DNA of 64,000 bases from Brachyspira hampsonii (GTDB lineage Bacteria > Spirochaetota > Brachyspiria > Brachyspirales > Brachyspiraceae). Shown here piece by piece: positions 55,340 to 64,000 of the stretch (positions within the stretch are counted from its first letter, which is position 1; the number at the start of each line of letters is the position of its first letter). A program made the translations under genes and the position numbers. The notes beneath the pieces are model-generated. The model saw only the letters and a list, made by a program, of their open reading frames with translations. It made no database searches and had not been told where the DNA came from. Location of the stretch: contig NZ_CP019914.1 of the NCBI RefSeq assembly GCF_002214805.1, positions 496,001-560,000 on the forward strand, read 5' to 3'.

Positions 55340-56893
55340 ATGTATACATTAGGAATAGATTTAAGCACACAAAGTATAACTTTAAGTATTATAAATTGCG
55401 AGAATTATAAAAATGAGTTAAATATCTCTATAGTATTTAATTCATTAGAAGAAATGAAATATTCAAAAATGAATAAAAATACATTGCTGATAGATTCAAA
55501 TACAAAAGGAAAAGCAGAACAGGATATAAATATATTTTTAGCGGCATTGGATAAATCACTATTACAGCTAAAAGAAAAATTTAATACAAAAGAGATAAAA
55601 GCAATACAAATATCAGCTCAGCAGCATGGACATGTTTATCTTTCAGAGAAATATAAATCAAATATAGAAAAATTAAAAGATAAATCATCAATAAATAATA
55701 GTTTAGCTGAAATATTACAAGATTCATATTCTTATGATTATGCCCCTATATGGAGAACTTCATGTACACAGAAAGAAGCTGAAGAATTGAGAAATGCAGT
55801 AGGCGGAAAAGATAATATGATAAAAATAACCGCTTCAAATTCTCCGCTCAGATTTACAGGTGCGATAATAAAATATAATTTTGACAACAATCCTGAATTA
55901 TCAAAAAACACATATAAAATATTTTTATTAAATACATTTATAGCATCAATACTAACAGCGAAAGATAATATACCTGTAGATTTTGGAAATGCTTCGGGAA
56001 TGAGCTTAATGGATTATACAAAAAAAGAATGGAATAATACTTTATTAAATACTGTGTCAAATGATTTAAAAGAAAAATTAGGAAATATAAATGATCCTTC
56101 TAGCTTCGCAGGATATATAAGCGAATATTTTGCAGAAAAATACGGATTTGACAGTGAATGTATAGTTGGTATAGGAAGCGGAGATAATCCTCAGACAAAA
56201 GTTTTGTACAAAGGAGATATATTATCATTAGGAACTAGTTTTGTTTATATGATCAATATTGATGAAAACAGCCGAGATTATTCCGGAGTATCAAATGCTA
56301 TGTATGACGGAATAGGAAATCCTTTCATGATATTCTGCAGAACTAACGGTGCCATAATATGGGACGAAATCATGAAATTATATACAAGAGATTATAAAGA
56401 AATTACAGAATCTTTAGAAAAAAACATTGATAATATGCCTCTAGTTCTATGGCAGAAAGAAAATGAATCAGTACCTATAAGCATGGCATTTCCTATAAAA
56501 AGATTCCATTCAGTTCCTTCTTTTGATGATGATTATAAAGGTATAGTATTAAGTTCTTTGGGGCTAGTGGCTTTATACTCTGAACAATTTACTTCCAAAA
56601 ATAAAATAGATCTTGCCGTTACAGGAGGACCTACAAAAGATAAAGAAATATTAAAAATAATAGCAAATATTTGGAAATGCCCTATAAAAACACTTCCTTC
56701 AGGAGGTGCTTCACTTGGTGCTGCTTTATCTGCTATATTATTATTGGGAAAAAGGGTTTCATTAGACGATATAAGAAATTCTCTAATCGGCAATACAGTA
56801 ATAGAACCTGATGATAATCTTGCAAATAAATATCATGACTATATGATACTTTTAAAAGAAAAATTTAATGAAATAAATAAAGGCATATTATAA
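55340..56893 (+). CDS. xylB: Xylulokinase
   Basis: XylB phosphorylates D-xylulose to xylulose 5-phosphate with ATP, feeding the pentose phosphate pathway. The 517-residue FGGY-family kinase has the N-terminal phosphate motif GIDLSTQSI, substrate-loop features (QISAQQHGH), GIGSGDNPQTKVL, LSLGTSF and a C-terminal ATP-binding region (TGGPTKDKEILKIIANIW, LPSGGASLGAAL). AAGGA precedes the ATG. It is transcribed divergently from xylR. Confidence 0.93.
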   Translation: MYTLGIDLSTQSITLSIINCENYKNELNISIVFNSLEEMKYSKMNKNTLLIDSNTKGKAEQDINIFLAALDKSLLQLKEKFNTKEIKAIQISAQQHGHVYLSEKYKSNIEKLKDKSSINNSLAEILQDSYSYDYAPIWRTSCTQKEAEELRNAVGGKDNMIKITASNSPLRFTGAIIKYNFDNNPELSKNTYKIFLLNTFIASILTAKDNIPVDFGNASGMSLMDYTKKEWNNTLLNTVSNDLKEKLGNINDPSSFAGYISEYFAEKYGFDSECIVGIGSGDNPQTKVLYKGDILSLGTSFVYMINIDENSRDYSGVSNAMYDGIGNPFMIFCRTNGAIIWDEIMKLYTRDYKEITESLEKNIDNMPLVLWQKENESVPISMAFPIKRFHSVPSFDDDYKGIVLSSLGLVALYSEQFTSKNKIDLAVTGGPTKDKEILKIIANIWKCPIKTLPSGGASLGAALSAILLLGKRVSLDDIRNSLIGNTVIEPDDNLANKYHDYMILLKEKFNEINKGIL

Positions 56894-56907
56894 TAATACA
56901 CCTTTAT
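56877..56907. terminator. weak bidirectional terminator hairpin after xylB
   Basis: ATAAAGG (56877-56883) and CCTTTAT (56901-56907) form a 7-bp stem between convergent stops. On the minus strand TTATTT follows. The stem is short and AT-rich, so efficiency is uncertain. Confidence 0.4.
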
Positions 56908-56925
56908 CTATTATTATAATTAAGG

Positions 56926-57873
56926 CTATTTTCTATAAGCCATTCTTCTGTAGGTATGTCTTATTCCTCTAATAGCAATGGACATAGCCATAATATTTTC
57001 AGGCAATGCCATTCCTCCGCAGGCAGCATCCCCTATATGTACTATATCAGCATCTGCCATTTTTGACCATAATGTCATTTCTCTAATTGTATTTACATCG
57101 GCACCTTCCTGAGAAGTACCTATTGCAGTTTTTGCCAAAGCACCTAAACTATGTATCCTCTTTATCTGTTCATAAACGAAATCTACAGTATATCCCGGAA
57201 GTGAAGAAGGGGCTCCAACCATAACAACATCAGCACCTGATTTCACCATACTGTCAAGCTCTTCCATAGAATAAACATTATCTCCGCCTGCACCGTGCAT
57301 TTTACCTGCTATTATAAGAATTTTATCTGAGCAAATATTCTTTAATTCTTTGGAAGCCTTTGATATGCTTTCTATAGTAACTCCTGTATTAGGGTTTCCT
57401 GTAAGAACAACATAATCAAAACCATACTTGATAAGTTTTTCATAATTTTCTTTTGAAGCTCTAAAACCTGAATTATAATTACTTCCATCTGGAACAGGCT
57501 CTAAATTAACACCTATTAATCTTCCTGTAATTTTTTTCAAATCTCTAATAATATTGTCATTGTTGCTGTTTATTTCATTTATAAATCCTTTTAATTTTGA
57601 AGCCAGCCATATTTTCTCTGAAGTATCATGTTTTTCTTCATAAAGTCCCCAAATGAAAGGCTTATTCATATCAAATAAATTCAAAGTTATTAAATCCGCC
57701 CCAAAAGCAGAAGCAGTTTCAGCATTACTTACAGAATCTATAAAAGACTGATGACCGCAGCATACTTCTGCCATTACAGACCGTCCTTCAGATCTTTTAA
57801 TAACCTCTTTTAATAAAGATGCATTCATATTTAAAACATCTTCTGAATTTAATTCAAAAATTCTTTTATTCAT
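56926..57873 (-). CDS. TIM-barrel-like protein of unknown function (DUF7916-like)
   Basis: The 315-residue cytoplasmic protein has the alternating strand/helix pattern of a TIM barrel. Conserved-looking stretches are MAEVCCGHQSFIDSVSNAET, ADLITLNLFDMNKPF, GVNLEPVPDG, YVVLTGNPNTGVT, IIAGKMHGAGGD, GADVVMVGAPSSLPG, and DIVHIGDAACGGMALPENIM. I associate it with a family often mislabelled haloacid-dehalogenase-like hydrolase, but it lacks the HAD DxDxT motif. The reaction is unknown. AAGGA precedes the ATG. It is probably monocistronic, with its own promoter at 57902-57929. Confidence 0.55.
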   Translation of the reverse strand: MNKRIFELNSEDVLNMNASLLKEVIKRSEGRSVMAEVCCGHQSFIDSVSNAETASAFGADLITLNLFDMNKPFIWGLYEEKHDTSEKIWLASKLKGFINEINSNNDNIIRDLKKITGRLIGVNLEPVPDGSNYNSGFRASKENYEKLIKYGFDYVVLTGNPNTGVTIESISKASKELKNICSDKILIIAGKMHGAGGDNVYSMEELDSMVKSGADVVMVGAPSSLPGYTVDFVYEQIKRIHSLGALAKTAIGTSQEGADVNTIREMTLWSKMADADIVHIGDAACGGMALPENIMAMSIAIRGIRHTYRRMAYRK

Positions 57874-57901
57874 AAAAAAGTCCTTATATTAATATTAATC
57901 A

Positions 57902-57929
57902 AGTATAAAGTTATAAATGCATTTGTCAA
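57902..57929 (-). promoter_or_regulatory. promoter for the TIM-barrel-like gene
   Basis: On the minus strand TTGACA (57929-57924), 16 bp and TATACT (57907-57902) predict a start near 57895, 22 nt before the ATG. Confidence 0.65.
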
Positions 57930-57967
57930 TATAAAATACTTCTGCAGCAATACGGAAATAAATTCAC

Positions 57968-57996
57968 TTGACAGATTTTCAATTAAATAATATATT
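57968..57996 (+). promoter_or_regulatory. promoter for the FmdB-type zinc ribbon gene
   Basis: TTGACA (57968-57973), 17 bp and TATATT (57991-57996) predict a start near 58003, 30 nt before the ATG at 58033. Confidence 0.7.
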
Positions 57997-58032
57997 ATTA
58001 AGCTATAATTTAATTTTGAAAAGGAAAAAATT

Positions 58033-58272
58033 ATGCCTACTTATGAATATAAATGTGAAAAATGCGGACATGAATTTGAAGAATTTCAATCCATAACCGC
58101 TGAAGCTAAAGCAGTATGCCCTGAATGCGGAAGTGAAGCTAAAAGAATGATATCTTTAAATAGCGGTATCATCTTCAAGGGAAAAGGATTCTATGTTAAT
58201 GATTATAAAAATAAAAGCGGTTCCAGCTCATCAAGCGGTAATTCTGACAGTTCTCCTACTAAAAGCTGCTGA
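58033..58272 (+). CDS. FmdB-family zinc ribbon protein
   Basis: The 79-residue protein starts MPTYEYKCEKCGHEFEEFQS. Two CxxC pairs (Cys8/Cys11 and Cys29/Cys32) form a single zinc ribbon. A Ser/Gly-rich low-complexity tail ends the protein (SGSSSSSGNSDSS). The FmdB family was named for a gene near formamidase, and its proteins are thought to be regulators, but most members have no known role. AAGGA precedes the ATG. Its promoter and a following hairpin suggest a short monocistronic message. Confidence 0.9.
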   Translation: MPTYEYKCEKCGHEFEEFQSITAEAKAVCPECGSEAKRMISLNSGIIFKGKGFYVNDYKNKSGSSSSSGNSDSSPTKSC

Positions 58273-58333
58273 GGAGTTAAATAACAGCTTATAGGTTATA
58301 GGCACAAAATATTTTTATAATAAAATAATAATT

Positions 58334-58366
58334 GGCTGATAGCTTATGAATAATATGTTATCAGCT
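58334..58366 (+). terminator. hairpin after the zinc ribbon gene
   Basis: GGCTGATAGC (58334-58343) pairs with GTTATCAGCT (58357-58366), including G-U pairs, and is followed by ATTATAATTTTAAT. It is a plausible weak terminator before rlmN. Confidence 0.45.
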
Positions 58367-58410
58367 ATTATAATTTTAATAATATTAAAAAGGTTATTAA
58401 TTATTATAAT

Positions 58411-59439
58411 ATGGCTAAAAAAATATCTATAATGAATGTTTCAGAAGATGAATTATCTAAATTCTGTATAGAAAATAATTTCCCTAAATTTCATGCATCT
58501 CAAATACTTAATTGGATATATAAAAAATATGCTGTAAGTTTCGATGATATGAGCAATATACCTAAGAATTTGAGAATTTTATTAGATGAATATTATTTTA
58601 TTCATAATTCAAAGATAGAAACTATATCAGAAGATGAATACGGAACACAAAAATTGCTGATTTCTCTATATGATAAGAAAAAAATAGAATCTGTTATATT
58701 GAATAAAAAGGACAGAGTAACTTTCTGCTTATCATCGCAGGTGGGATGCGGCTACGGATGTGCTTTCTGTGCTACAGGAAGCATGGGACTGTCAAGAAAT
58801 CTTACTGCTGATGAGATACTTGCAGAATTTTTACTTATGAGGGCTGTAACTAAAAAGGTAAATTCTATAGTATTTATGGGTATGGGAGAACCCTTAGCAA
58901 ATACAAAGAACCTTTTTAAAGCAATAGATACCATAAATTCATTTAAAGGCTTTAATTTAGGAATAAGGCATATTACAATATCAACATCAGGAGAAGTTGC
59001 AGGAATAAAGCAGCTAATAGAAAGAGATCTAGACTGCAGATTGGCTGTTTCTTTGCATTCATTAAAAAATGATGTCAGAGATAAAATTATGCCTATTAAT
59101 AAAAGATATCCTATAGAAAATCTGATGGCGATACTTAAAAGATACAGTAGAAATGGTAAAAGAATGATTACTTTTGAATGGGTTCTTATAAAAGATATTA
59201 ATGATTCAGTTAATGATGCATACAGACTTGTGAATTTGAAAAAAGAATTTCCTTTCAAAGTTAATGTTATACCTATGAATCCTGTTGCTCATGCCCCTGA
59301 ATTACAAAGACCAAATAAAGATATTATATTAAGATTTAAATCAATACTAAAAGACAACGGAATAGAAGTTGTTGAAAGATTTAAACAAGGGCAGGAAATA
59401 TTAGCAGGCTGCGGACAATTAGCTGTAAAAAACATGTAA
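58411..59439 (+). CDS. rlmN: 23S rRNA (adenine-2503-C2)-methyltransferase
   Basis: RlmN is a radical SAM enzyme that methylates A2503 of 23S rRNA and A37 of some tRNAs. The 342-residue protein has the CX3CX2C cluster at Cys113, Cys117 and Cys120 (in VGCGYGCAFCATG). Further motifs are GMGEPLAN, HITISTSG, LAVSLHS and the C-terminal AGCGQLA containing the second catalytic Cys. The length matches the family. AAAAAGG lies before the ATG. Confidence 0.96.
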   Translation: MAKKISIMNVSEDELSKFCIENNFPKFHASQILNWIYKKYAVSFDDMSNIPKNLRILLDEYYFIHNSKIETISEDEYGTQKLLISLYDKKKIESVILNKKDRVTFCLSSQVGCGYGCAFCATGSMGLSRNLTADEILAEFLLMRAVTKKVNSIVFMGMGEPLANTKNLFKAIDTINSFKGFNLGIRHITISTSGEVAGIKQLIERDLDCRLAVSLHSLKNDVRDKIMPINKRYPIENLMAILKRYSRNGKRMITFEWVLIKDINDSVNDAYRLVNLKKEFPFKVNVIPMNPVAHAPELQRPNKDIILRFKSILKDNGIEVVERFKQGQEILAGCGQLAVKNM

Positions 59440-59515
59440 ATTAATATAGTATTTATTATTTATTTAAATGATAGTATAATAAAGTTTATTTCTAGAAAAT
59501 TAAAGAGTATAATTT

Positions 59516-62221
59516 ATGGAAAAATTTAATAGTTCTCTATTCAGCAAAAGATATGAAGGATACAATTTAGAAAAAGAAATATGCATCATCAATAGAGGAA
59601 TAATAGAAAATGATATATATGCATTGGACTTTTTAAGAGAAGCTAATTATACTTATAATAAAGATAAAGAATATTTTTATTCATTATATAAAAAATTAGA
59701 AAGCAGCAATAATTGCGGAATATATCTAATATTAACAGCAATCTTATTAAAAAATGAAGATAAAACAGCTAATTTAAAAATAGCCGATAAAAAAATAGAT
59801 TTGCTGATGCAGAAAATATATGATTCCTATTATGTTAAATATAATGTTGTTGAACATATAGGAACTCCTAACAGCATTACAGTAATAAATGATGATATAA
59901 TATATGAAGATGATAAAAGATATGATTTAATAAAAAAATTCCATGTAAAGAAATCAGCATTTGGTTATTTCAGTGCTTTAAAACCTTATGCTCCGTACCA
60001 TATAAAAAGAGCCCCCGATAATAATGATATAGAATTTATAAAAAGCTCAATATTAAATAATTATAGAATATATTACATCTTATTATTATCAGATTACTCA
60101 AAAAAAGCAAAAAAACTTCTCAATATAATATTAAAAACTAATAGTTATAAAGCATTAACTTATTTAATATTAATAAGAAAAGAAGGATTTGCAACAACAT
60201 ACCAAGAGAGTTTAGATTATTTAATTAATCTCAATGTAACTTTAGATGATATTTTTATTTCTTATATATTCTTTTATTCCTATAATGATAGGATATCATA
60301 TTATGATTCGTTTGCGGTTCAGATAAAAAATATAGAATTTAATAATTTCTTTTATTCTCTTATCAAGAAGAATTCAGAATATTTTGAAAGTTTATTTGCC
60401 AATAAAAATTTCGTAAGAAAAGTCACTAAAAGCAGTAAAAATTTCATACCATTTTTAAATGAACTTTATAGTAAAGAAATAGATTTCGGATCAAGCAAAA
60501 TACTATGCTCTCTTTTAGAAAATGAATCTCCAAATATTAGAAAAGCTGCAATAAAAATAATTAATCGTAAGAAAAAAGAATCTTATGAGTATTTAAAAGG
60601 TTTAAATAGTGATTTAGCCAGAGATATATTGAAAAAATGGAAAAATAAAAAAATAATTAATTCAGGTTTTAAAGATATTGACAGTATAGTTAATTTTGTA
60701 AATAAAAACTATGATAAGAAATTTGAAAAGAACTTATTATGTTTAGATGAATCTTTACTATACGGAGTAAAGGGAAAAAATTCCAATCAAACTATACCTA
60801 TAATCATAATAAAATATATATATTTAGAATATTCTAAACTTAAAGCCCCCGCAAAAATAAAAGATTTAGATAAAATAATTTCATATTTTGATTTTAATTC
60901 ATTTATTAATGTAATAAAAAGTATATATGAAAGATGGATATTTGAAGGAGCTAATACAACCTACAAATATGTAATGATTCCATATTTAGTATATGAATCA
61001 GAATATAAAATCGAAAAAGTAGCTTATAATTTGAAAGAATGGTGCGAATCAGGAAGAATATCTCTTGCTAATTATGCCATATCAACATTAGCTTTCAATG
61101 GAAGTCTTTATTCTCTTATTCTTATTGACTATATATCAAATAATTTTAAATACTATCAAATAAAAAATACTTCAAAATTAGCATTTAAAGCTGCTGCAAA
61201 AAAATTAGATATTTCTGAAGATAAACTATCTGATAAAATAATACTTGATTTTGGAATAGATAAAGATGGGAAAAGATTATTAAAAGATGCTTCTTCTTCT
61301 TTCACATTATATATAAATGAGAAACTAGATATTGATAAAATATTTGATAATAAGAAAAAAGAATATATATCAAAAATAGATAAATATTACAATATAAGTA
61401 AAGATTTATTAGATGAATTTTACAGTATAAAAAGTAATATAAAAGCTACATATAAGTTTCAAATATCAAGATTAAGCAAAGCATTAATGACAGGAAAAAA
61501 ATGGACAGCAGATGATTGGAAAAAAATATTTACAGAAAATTATATTATGAGTATATTAGCAGATATGTTTATATGGACTATCTATAATAAGAATGATAAA
61601 ATATTAAAACATGTAAAATATGATAGAAAATCTAATACCTTACAAACATTAGATAATGAAGAATATAAATTAAATAAACAGTGTAAATTATCATTAGCAA
61701 GTCCTGTAGAAATGACAAATGAAGAAATAAAAAAATCTAAGCAATTATTAACAGATTTAAAAATAAAACAGCCTTTTAATCAAATGCAGAATATTAATTT
61801 CTCTTTTGAAGATGATGATATAAAAGAAAACATTATAGTAAAATACAGAAATAAAGAAGTAAAATTAAAAACTTTCAGGGATTTAAGTGATTATCTTGAT
61901 ATGGAATTTGATTATGAGAATTCATATATAGTTGGATATAAAATTATAGACACATCTATATCGGTTGGGGTGAAAATTAATTTAATGGGAATGGATAATG
62001 CAATAGATGATAATGATCTTATTTTATTTGGGGATATTGTATTTTATACTATAGATAATAATAACGAAATATTCTCATATAAAAATATAATAGATCCTAA
62101 AACATTATATATAAGATATGTGAAGTATATTATGTTCAATATAGATAATTACATAAAAAAGAATGTTAAAAAAACACAAAAAACAGTAAAAAGAAACAGG
62201 AGAAAGTCAGATATAAAATGA
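59516..62221 (+). CDS. DUF4132-like protein without LRR repeats
   Basis: The 901-residue cytoplasmic protein is largely alpha-helical over residues 1-640, possibly with HEAT-like stretches (LLENESPNIRKAAIKII). The C-terminal part carries the DUF4132 pattern: LADMFIWTIYNKNDKILKHV, LSLASPVEMTNEEIKK and LKIKQPFNQM. The same helical-to-DUF4132 layout (KYIYLEYSKLK...FDFNSFINVIKSIY) is found in the BspA-type proteins at 25944 and 29827, which replace its first half with LRR repeats. The C-terminus is very basic (KKTQKTVKRNRRKSD). The TGA stop overlaps the next ATG (ATGA). A weak TATAAT lies at 59475. The function is unknown. Confidence 0.7.
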   Translation: MEKFNSSLFSKRYEGYNLEKEICIINRGIIENDIYALDFLREANYTYNKDKEYFYSLYKKLESSNNCGIYLILTAILLKNEDKTANLKIADKKIDLLMQKIYDSYYVKYNVVEHIGTPNSITVINDDIIYEDDKRYDLIKKFHVKKSAFGYFSALKPYAPYHIKRAPDNNDIEFIKSSILNNYRIYYILLLSDYSKKAKKLLNIILKTNSYKALTYLILIRKEGFATTYQESLDYLINLNVTLDDIFISYIFFYSYNDRISYYDSFAVQIKNIEFNNFFYSLIKKNSEYFESLFANKNFVRKVTKSSKNFIPFLNELYSKEIDFGSSKILCSLLENESPNIRKAAIKIINRKKKESYEYLKGLNSDLARDILKKWKNKKIINSGFKDIDSIVNFVNKNYDKKFEKNLLCLDESLLYGVKGKNSNQTIPIIIIKYIYLEYSKLKAPAKIKDLDKIISYFDFNSFINVIKSIYERWIFEGANTTYKYVMIPYLVYESEYKIEKVAYNLKEWCESGRISLANYAISTLAFNGSLYSLILIDYISNNFKYYQIKNTSKLAFKAAAKKLDISEDKLSDKIILDFGIDKDGKRLLKDASSSFTLYINEKLDIDKIFDNKKKEYISKIDKYYNISKDLLDEFYSIKSNIKATYKFQISRLSKALMTGKKWTADDWKKIFTENYIMSILADMFIWTIYNKNDKILKHVKYDRKSNTLQTLDNEEYKLNKQCKLSLASPVEMTNEEIKKSKQLLTDLKIKQPFNQMQNINFSFEDDDIKENIIVKYRNKEVKLKTFRDLSDYLDMEFDYENSYIVGYKIIDTSISVGVKINLMGMDNAIDDNDLILFGDIVFYTIDNNNEIFSYKNIIDPKTLYIRYVKYIMFNIDNYIKKNVKKTQKTVKRNRRKSDIK

Positions 62222-62949
62222 AAGCTATTATAGTATTACCAACATATAATGAAAAAGACAATATAGAAAAAATGCTTAATAAAGTATTATCATTACCTGA
62301 ATATATAGAAATTTTAGTAGTAGATGATAATAGTCCTGATGGTACTGCAAATATCGTAGAAAAATATTTATCTAATAATAGAGTACATTTATTAAAAAGG
62401 GAAAAAAAAGAAGGATTAGGACCTGCATATATCGCCGGATTTAAACATTCATTTCAATACAATCCTGATTATGTAATAGAGATGGATGCCGATTTCTCTC
62501 ATGATCCTGATTTTGTAATTAAATTTATAGAAAGAATGGAAAATGAAAAATTAGATCTAGTAATAGGATCAAGATATTGCAATGGAATAAGCGTTGTAAA
62601 TTGGCCTTTAAGAAGGCTTTTCCTTTCATACTATGGAAATAGATATGCATCATTTGTATTGGGTTCTAAAATTATGGATATTACAGGCGGATTTAAATGT
62701 TTCAGGGTATCTGTATTAAAGAATATGAACTTTGATAATATACTTTCAGCAGGATATTCTTTCCAAATAGAAATGAATTATTCCTTTGAAAGCAATGGCT
62801 ACAAAGTAGAGGAAGAACCTATAATATTTTATGAAAGAAGAAGCGGACAATCAAAGATGTCTAAAAATATTATAGCAGAAGCATTATTTAGAGTAGTGAG
62901 ATTAAGATTTAGAAATAAGAAAAAATATTTTAATAATCAATCAAAATAA
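62218..62949 (+). CDS. GT2 glycosyltransferase, polyprenol-phosphate mannosyltransferase-like
   Basis: The 243-residue protein belongs to the dolichol/polyprenol-phosphate mannose synthase group, which transfers a sugar from a nucleotide donor to a lipid carrier. Motifs are VVLPTYNEKDNIE-like at the start, LVVDDNSPDGTANIVE, EMDADFSHDP (metal-binding DxD region), GSRYCNG and DITGGFKCFR. No C-terminal membrane anchor is present, as in some bacterial members. The start overlaps the DUF4132-like stop, so translation is coupled. Confidence 0.88.
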   Translation: MKAIIVLPTYNEKDNIEKMLNKVLSLPEYIEILVVDDNSPDGTANIVEKYLSNNRVHLLKREKKEGLGPAYIAGFKHSFQYNPDYVIEMDADFSHDPDFVIKFIERMENEKLDLVIGSRYCNGISVVNWPLRRLFLSYYGNRYASFVLGSKIMDITGGFKCFRVSVLKNMNFDNILSAGYSFQIEMNYSFESNGYKVEEEPIIFYERRSGQSKMSKNIIAEALFRVVRLRFRNKKKYFNNQSK

Positions 62950-62994
62950 ATATTATTGTATTTTGATTTTTATAATATAATTAGGATATATATT

Positions 62995-63987
62995 ATGAAT
63001 AAAGTTATTTATATTTTTTTTATTGTAATTATATTAATATCATGCATCAAGCCAAAAGAAGAAGATAAACCTGCAAATACAAAAATAAGAATAGGATATT
63101 TATATGAATTTGCTGGAGCTTCAGCTGTTGCAATAGCAAAAGAAAAAGGTTTTTTTGAAGAAGAAAATTTGGATGCTGAATTATATGAATTTTTTAATGG
63201 ACATGCTGCTATTTTATCTATGATTTCTAAAGAACTTGATTTTACATATATAGGTCATGCCGCACATTCTCTGATTATAAATGGAGATGTACAAATATTA
63301 ATACCAAACGGAATAAGCAAAGGCGAAAAAATAATAACAGGAAAATGGACCGGAATTAAAAGTATTTCTGGTTTGAAAAGAAAAATAGTGGCAACCCACT
63401 TGGGTACTTCAGGTGAAACTATGCTTAATATAGCATTAAAAAATAATAATATAAAATTACAAGATATAAATTTAACCAATATTAATATTACCAATCTTGC
63501 TAATGCTTTAATAAACAAACAAGTTGATGCCGTATCAACATGGGAGCCTTATGCAAGAGAAATTACTGATAAGATTCCAAATGATTATATTCTATTATCA
63601 GATATAATAAATTACATAGATGAAATTGCATTAACAAGCAGTTTTGTATCAACATTAGAATATATAAATAATAATCAAGATACAGTAAAAAAATTTTCAA
63701 GAGCCATATTAAAAGCTATGGATTATAGAAAAAATCATCTATATGAAGCAATAGAATTCACATCAAAACTTACAGGAAATAATATAGAATCTATAGAAAA
63801 AGAAATAGATACAGCAATATTTTTTACATCATCAGATATAAAAAATGCCTGCAGCTCAGGAGAGATTCTAAAATGGTATGAAACACAGCAAAATATCTTT
63901 TTAGATTCTAAAGTTATAAAAGCAACTGTACCTGTAACAAATTATATACAACTATCAATTCTTACTAATGTACTGTATAGTTTATAA
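62995..63987 (+). CDS. NMT1/SsuA-like ABC substrate-binding lipoprotein
   Basis: The 330-residue protein starts at the ATG at 62995, with AGGA 9 nt upstream. An upstream open frame begins in the spacer without a ribosome binding site. The signal ends in a lipobox (FFIVIILISC). The mature part has features of SBPs for nitrate, sulfonates or thiamine precursors: RIGYLYEFAGASAVAIAKEK, GFFEEENLDAELYEF, VATHLGTSGE, DAVSTWEPYAREI. The ligand is unknown, and the permease and ATPase would lie beyond the window. It follows the glycosyltransferase gene after 45 bp. Confidence 0.82.
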   Translation: MNKVIYIFFIVIILISCIKPKEEDKPANTKIRIGYLYEFAGASAVAIAKEKGFFEEENLDAELYEFFNGHAAILSMISKELDFTYIGHAAHSLIINGDVQILIPNGISKGEKIITGKWTGIKSISGLKRKIVATHLGTSGETMLNIALKNNNIKLQDINLTNINITNLANALINKQVDAVSTWEPYAREITDKIPNDYILLSDIINYIDEIALTSSFVSTLEYINNNQDTVKKFSRAILKAMDYRKNHLYEAIEFTSKLTGNNIESIEKEIDTAIFFTSSDIKNACSSGEILKWYETQQNIFLDSKVIKATVPVTNYIQLSILTNVLYSL

Positions 63988-64000
63988 TTCAATTTTACCG

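Noticed and set aside
58752-59258. 168-residue ORF antisense to rlmN
   Set aside because: rlmN is unambiguous on the other strand; the antisense frame has no family features or start signals.

Overview
The window is a low-GC (roughly a quarter G+C) bacterial chromosome segment. Its gene content points to an intestinal spirochaete of the genus Brachyspira: BspA-type leucine-rich repeat paralogues, an Rpn-family nuclease, a group B-like [FeFe] hydrogenase, a bacterial XPB helicase, many small secreted or lipoproteins, and GC-rich debris repeats in AT-rich spacers. The genus call is recognition, not a database result. Most genes have a clear Shine-Dalgarno sequence, and several spacers hold near-consensus sigma-70 promoters with 16-17 bp spacing. 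These were used to correct many start codons.

Layout. 1-5.3 kb: the 5' part of a BspA/DUF4132-like gene, a repeat-rich spacer, then two tandem cyclic-nucleotide-binding-domain regulators. The first is preceded by a strong promoter and a leader ORF made of 7-bp and 4-bp microsatellites; the second is frameshifted in a poly-A tract. 5.3-16 kb: murF with a DUF4261-like gene, a GHL10-like lipoprotein, a secreted beta-propeller-like protein, an S55 (SpoIVB-like) peptidase, a bifunctional-nuclease-domain protein and secreted TPR/transglutaminase-like proteins. 16-19 kb: tRNA-Cys, a PASTA penicillin-binding protein and a PfkB sugar kinase in one likely transcript. 19-26 kb: an oligopeptide-binding lipoprotein, D-lactate dehydrogenase, a tail-anchored protein, a membrane TPR protein, XPB helicase and a lone PTS EIIB domain. 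26-35 kb: an accessory island with three tandem BspA/DUF4132-like paralogues (one truncated), an Rpn nuclease with a GC-rich in-frame insert, an orphan Imm51-like immunity gene whose 5' leader is a 17-copy heptamer array, and a TPR protein. 35-44 kb: TPR, LamG/FN3 and ankyrin proteins, [FeFe] hydrogenase, PlsC, and NAD kinase with RecN. 44-57 kb: a xylose/xyloside utilisation cluster (ABC lipoprotein and two permeases, GH3 xylosidase, XylA, the ROK regulator XylR, XylB), with a sulfur-amino-acid lyase and an NhaC-type antiporter at the operon's tail. 57-64 kb: a TIM-barrel-like protein, an FmdB-type zinc ribbon, RlmN, a stand-alone DUF4132-like protein coupled to a GT2 glycosyltransferase, and an NMT1/SsuA-like binding lipoprotein.

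How it works together. The xylose cluster is coherent: oligoxylosides enter by the ABC system, are cleaved in the cytoplasm by the GH3 enzyme, and xylose becomes xylulose 5-phosphate through XylA and XylB. XylR probably represses both divergent units through shared TTTAGTAAA-type operators. The most unusual signal is a recurring layout at two unrelated loci, in which a near-consensus promoter is followed within about 15-35 nt by a heptanucleotide microsatellite and then the gene. At the regulator locus the array lies inside a leader ORF whose stop overlaps the regulator's start (ATGA), so slippage should switch translational coupling on and off. At the imm51 locus it lies in an untranslated leader. 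With the poly-A frameshift in the second regulator, this suggests contingency (phase-variable) control.
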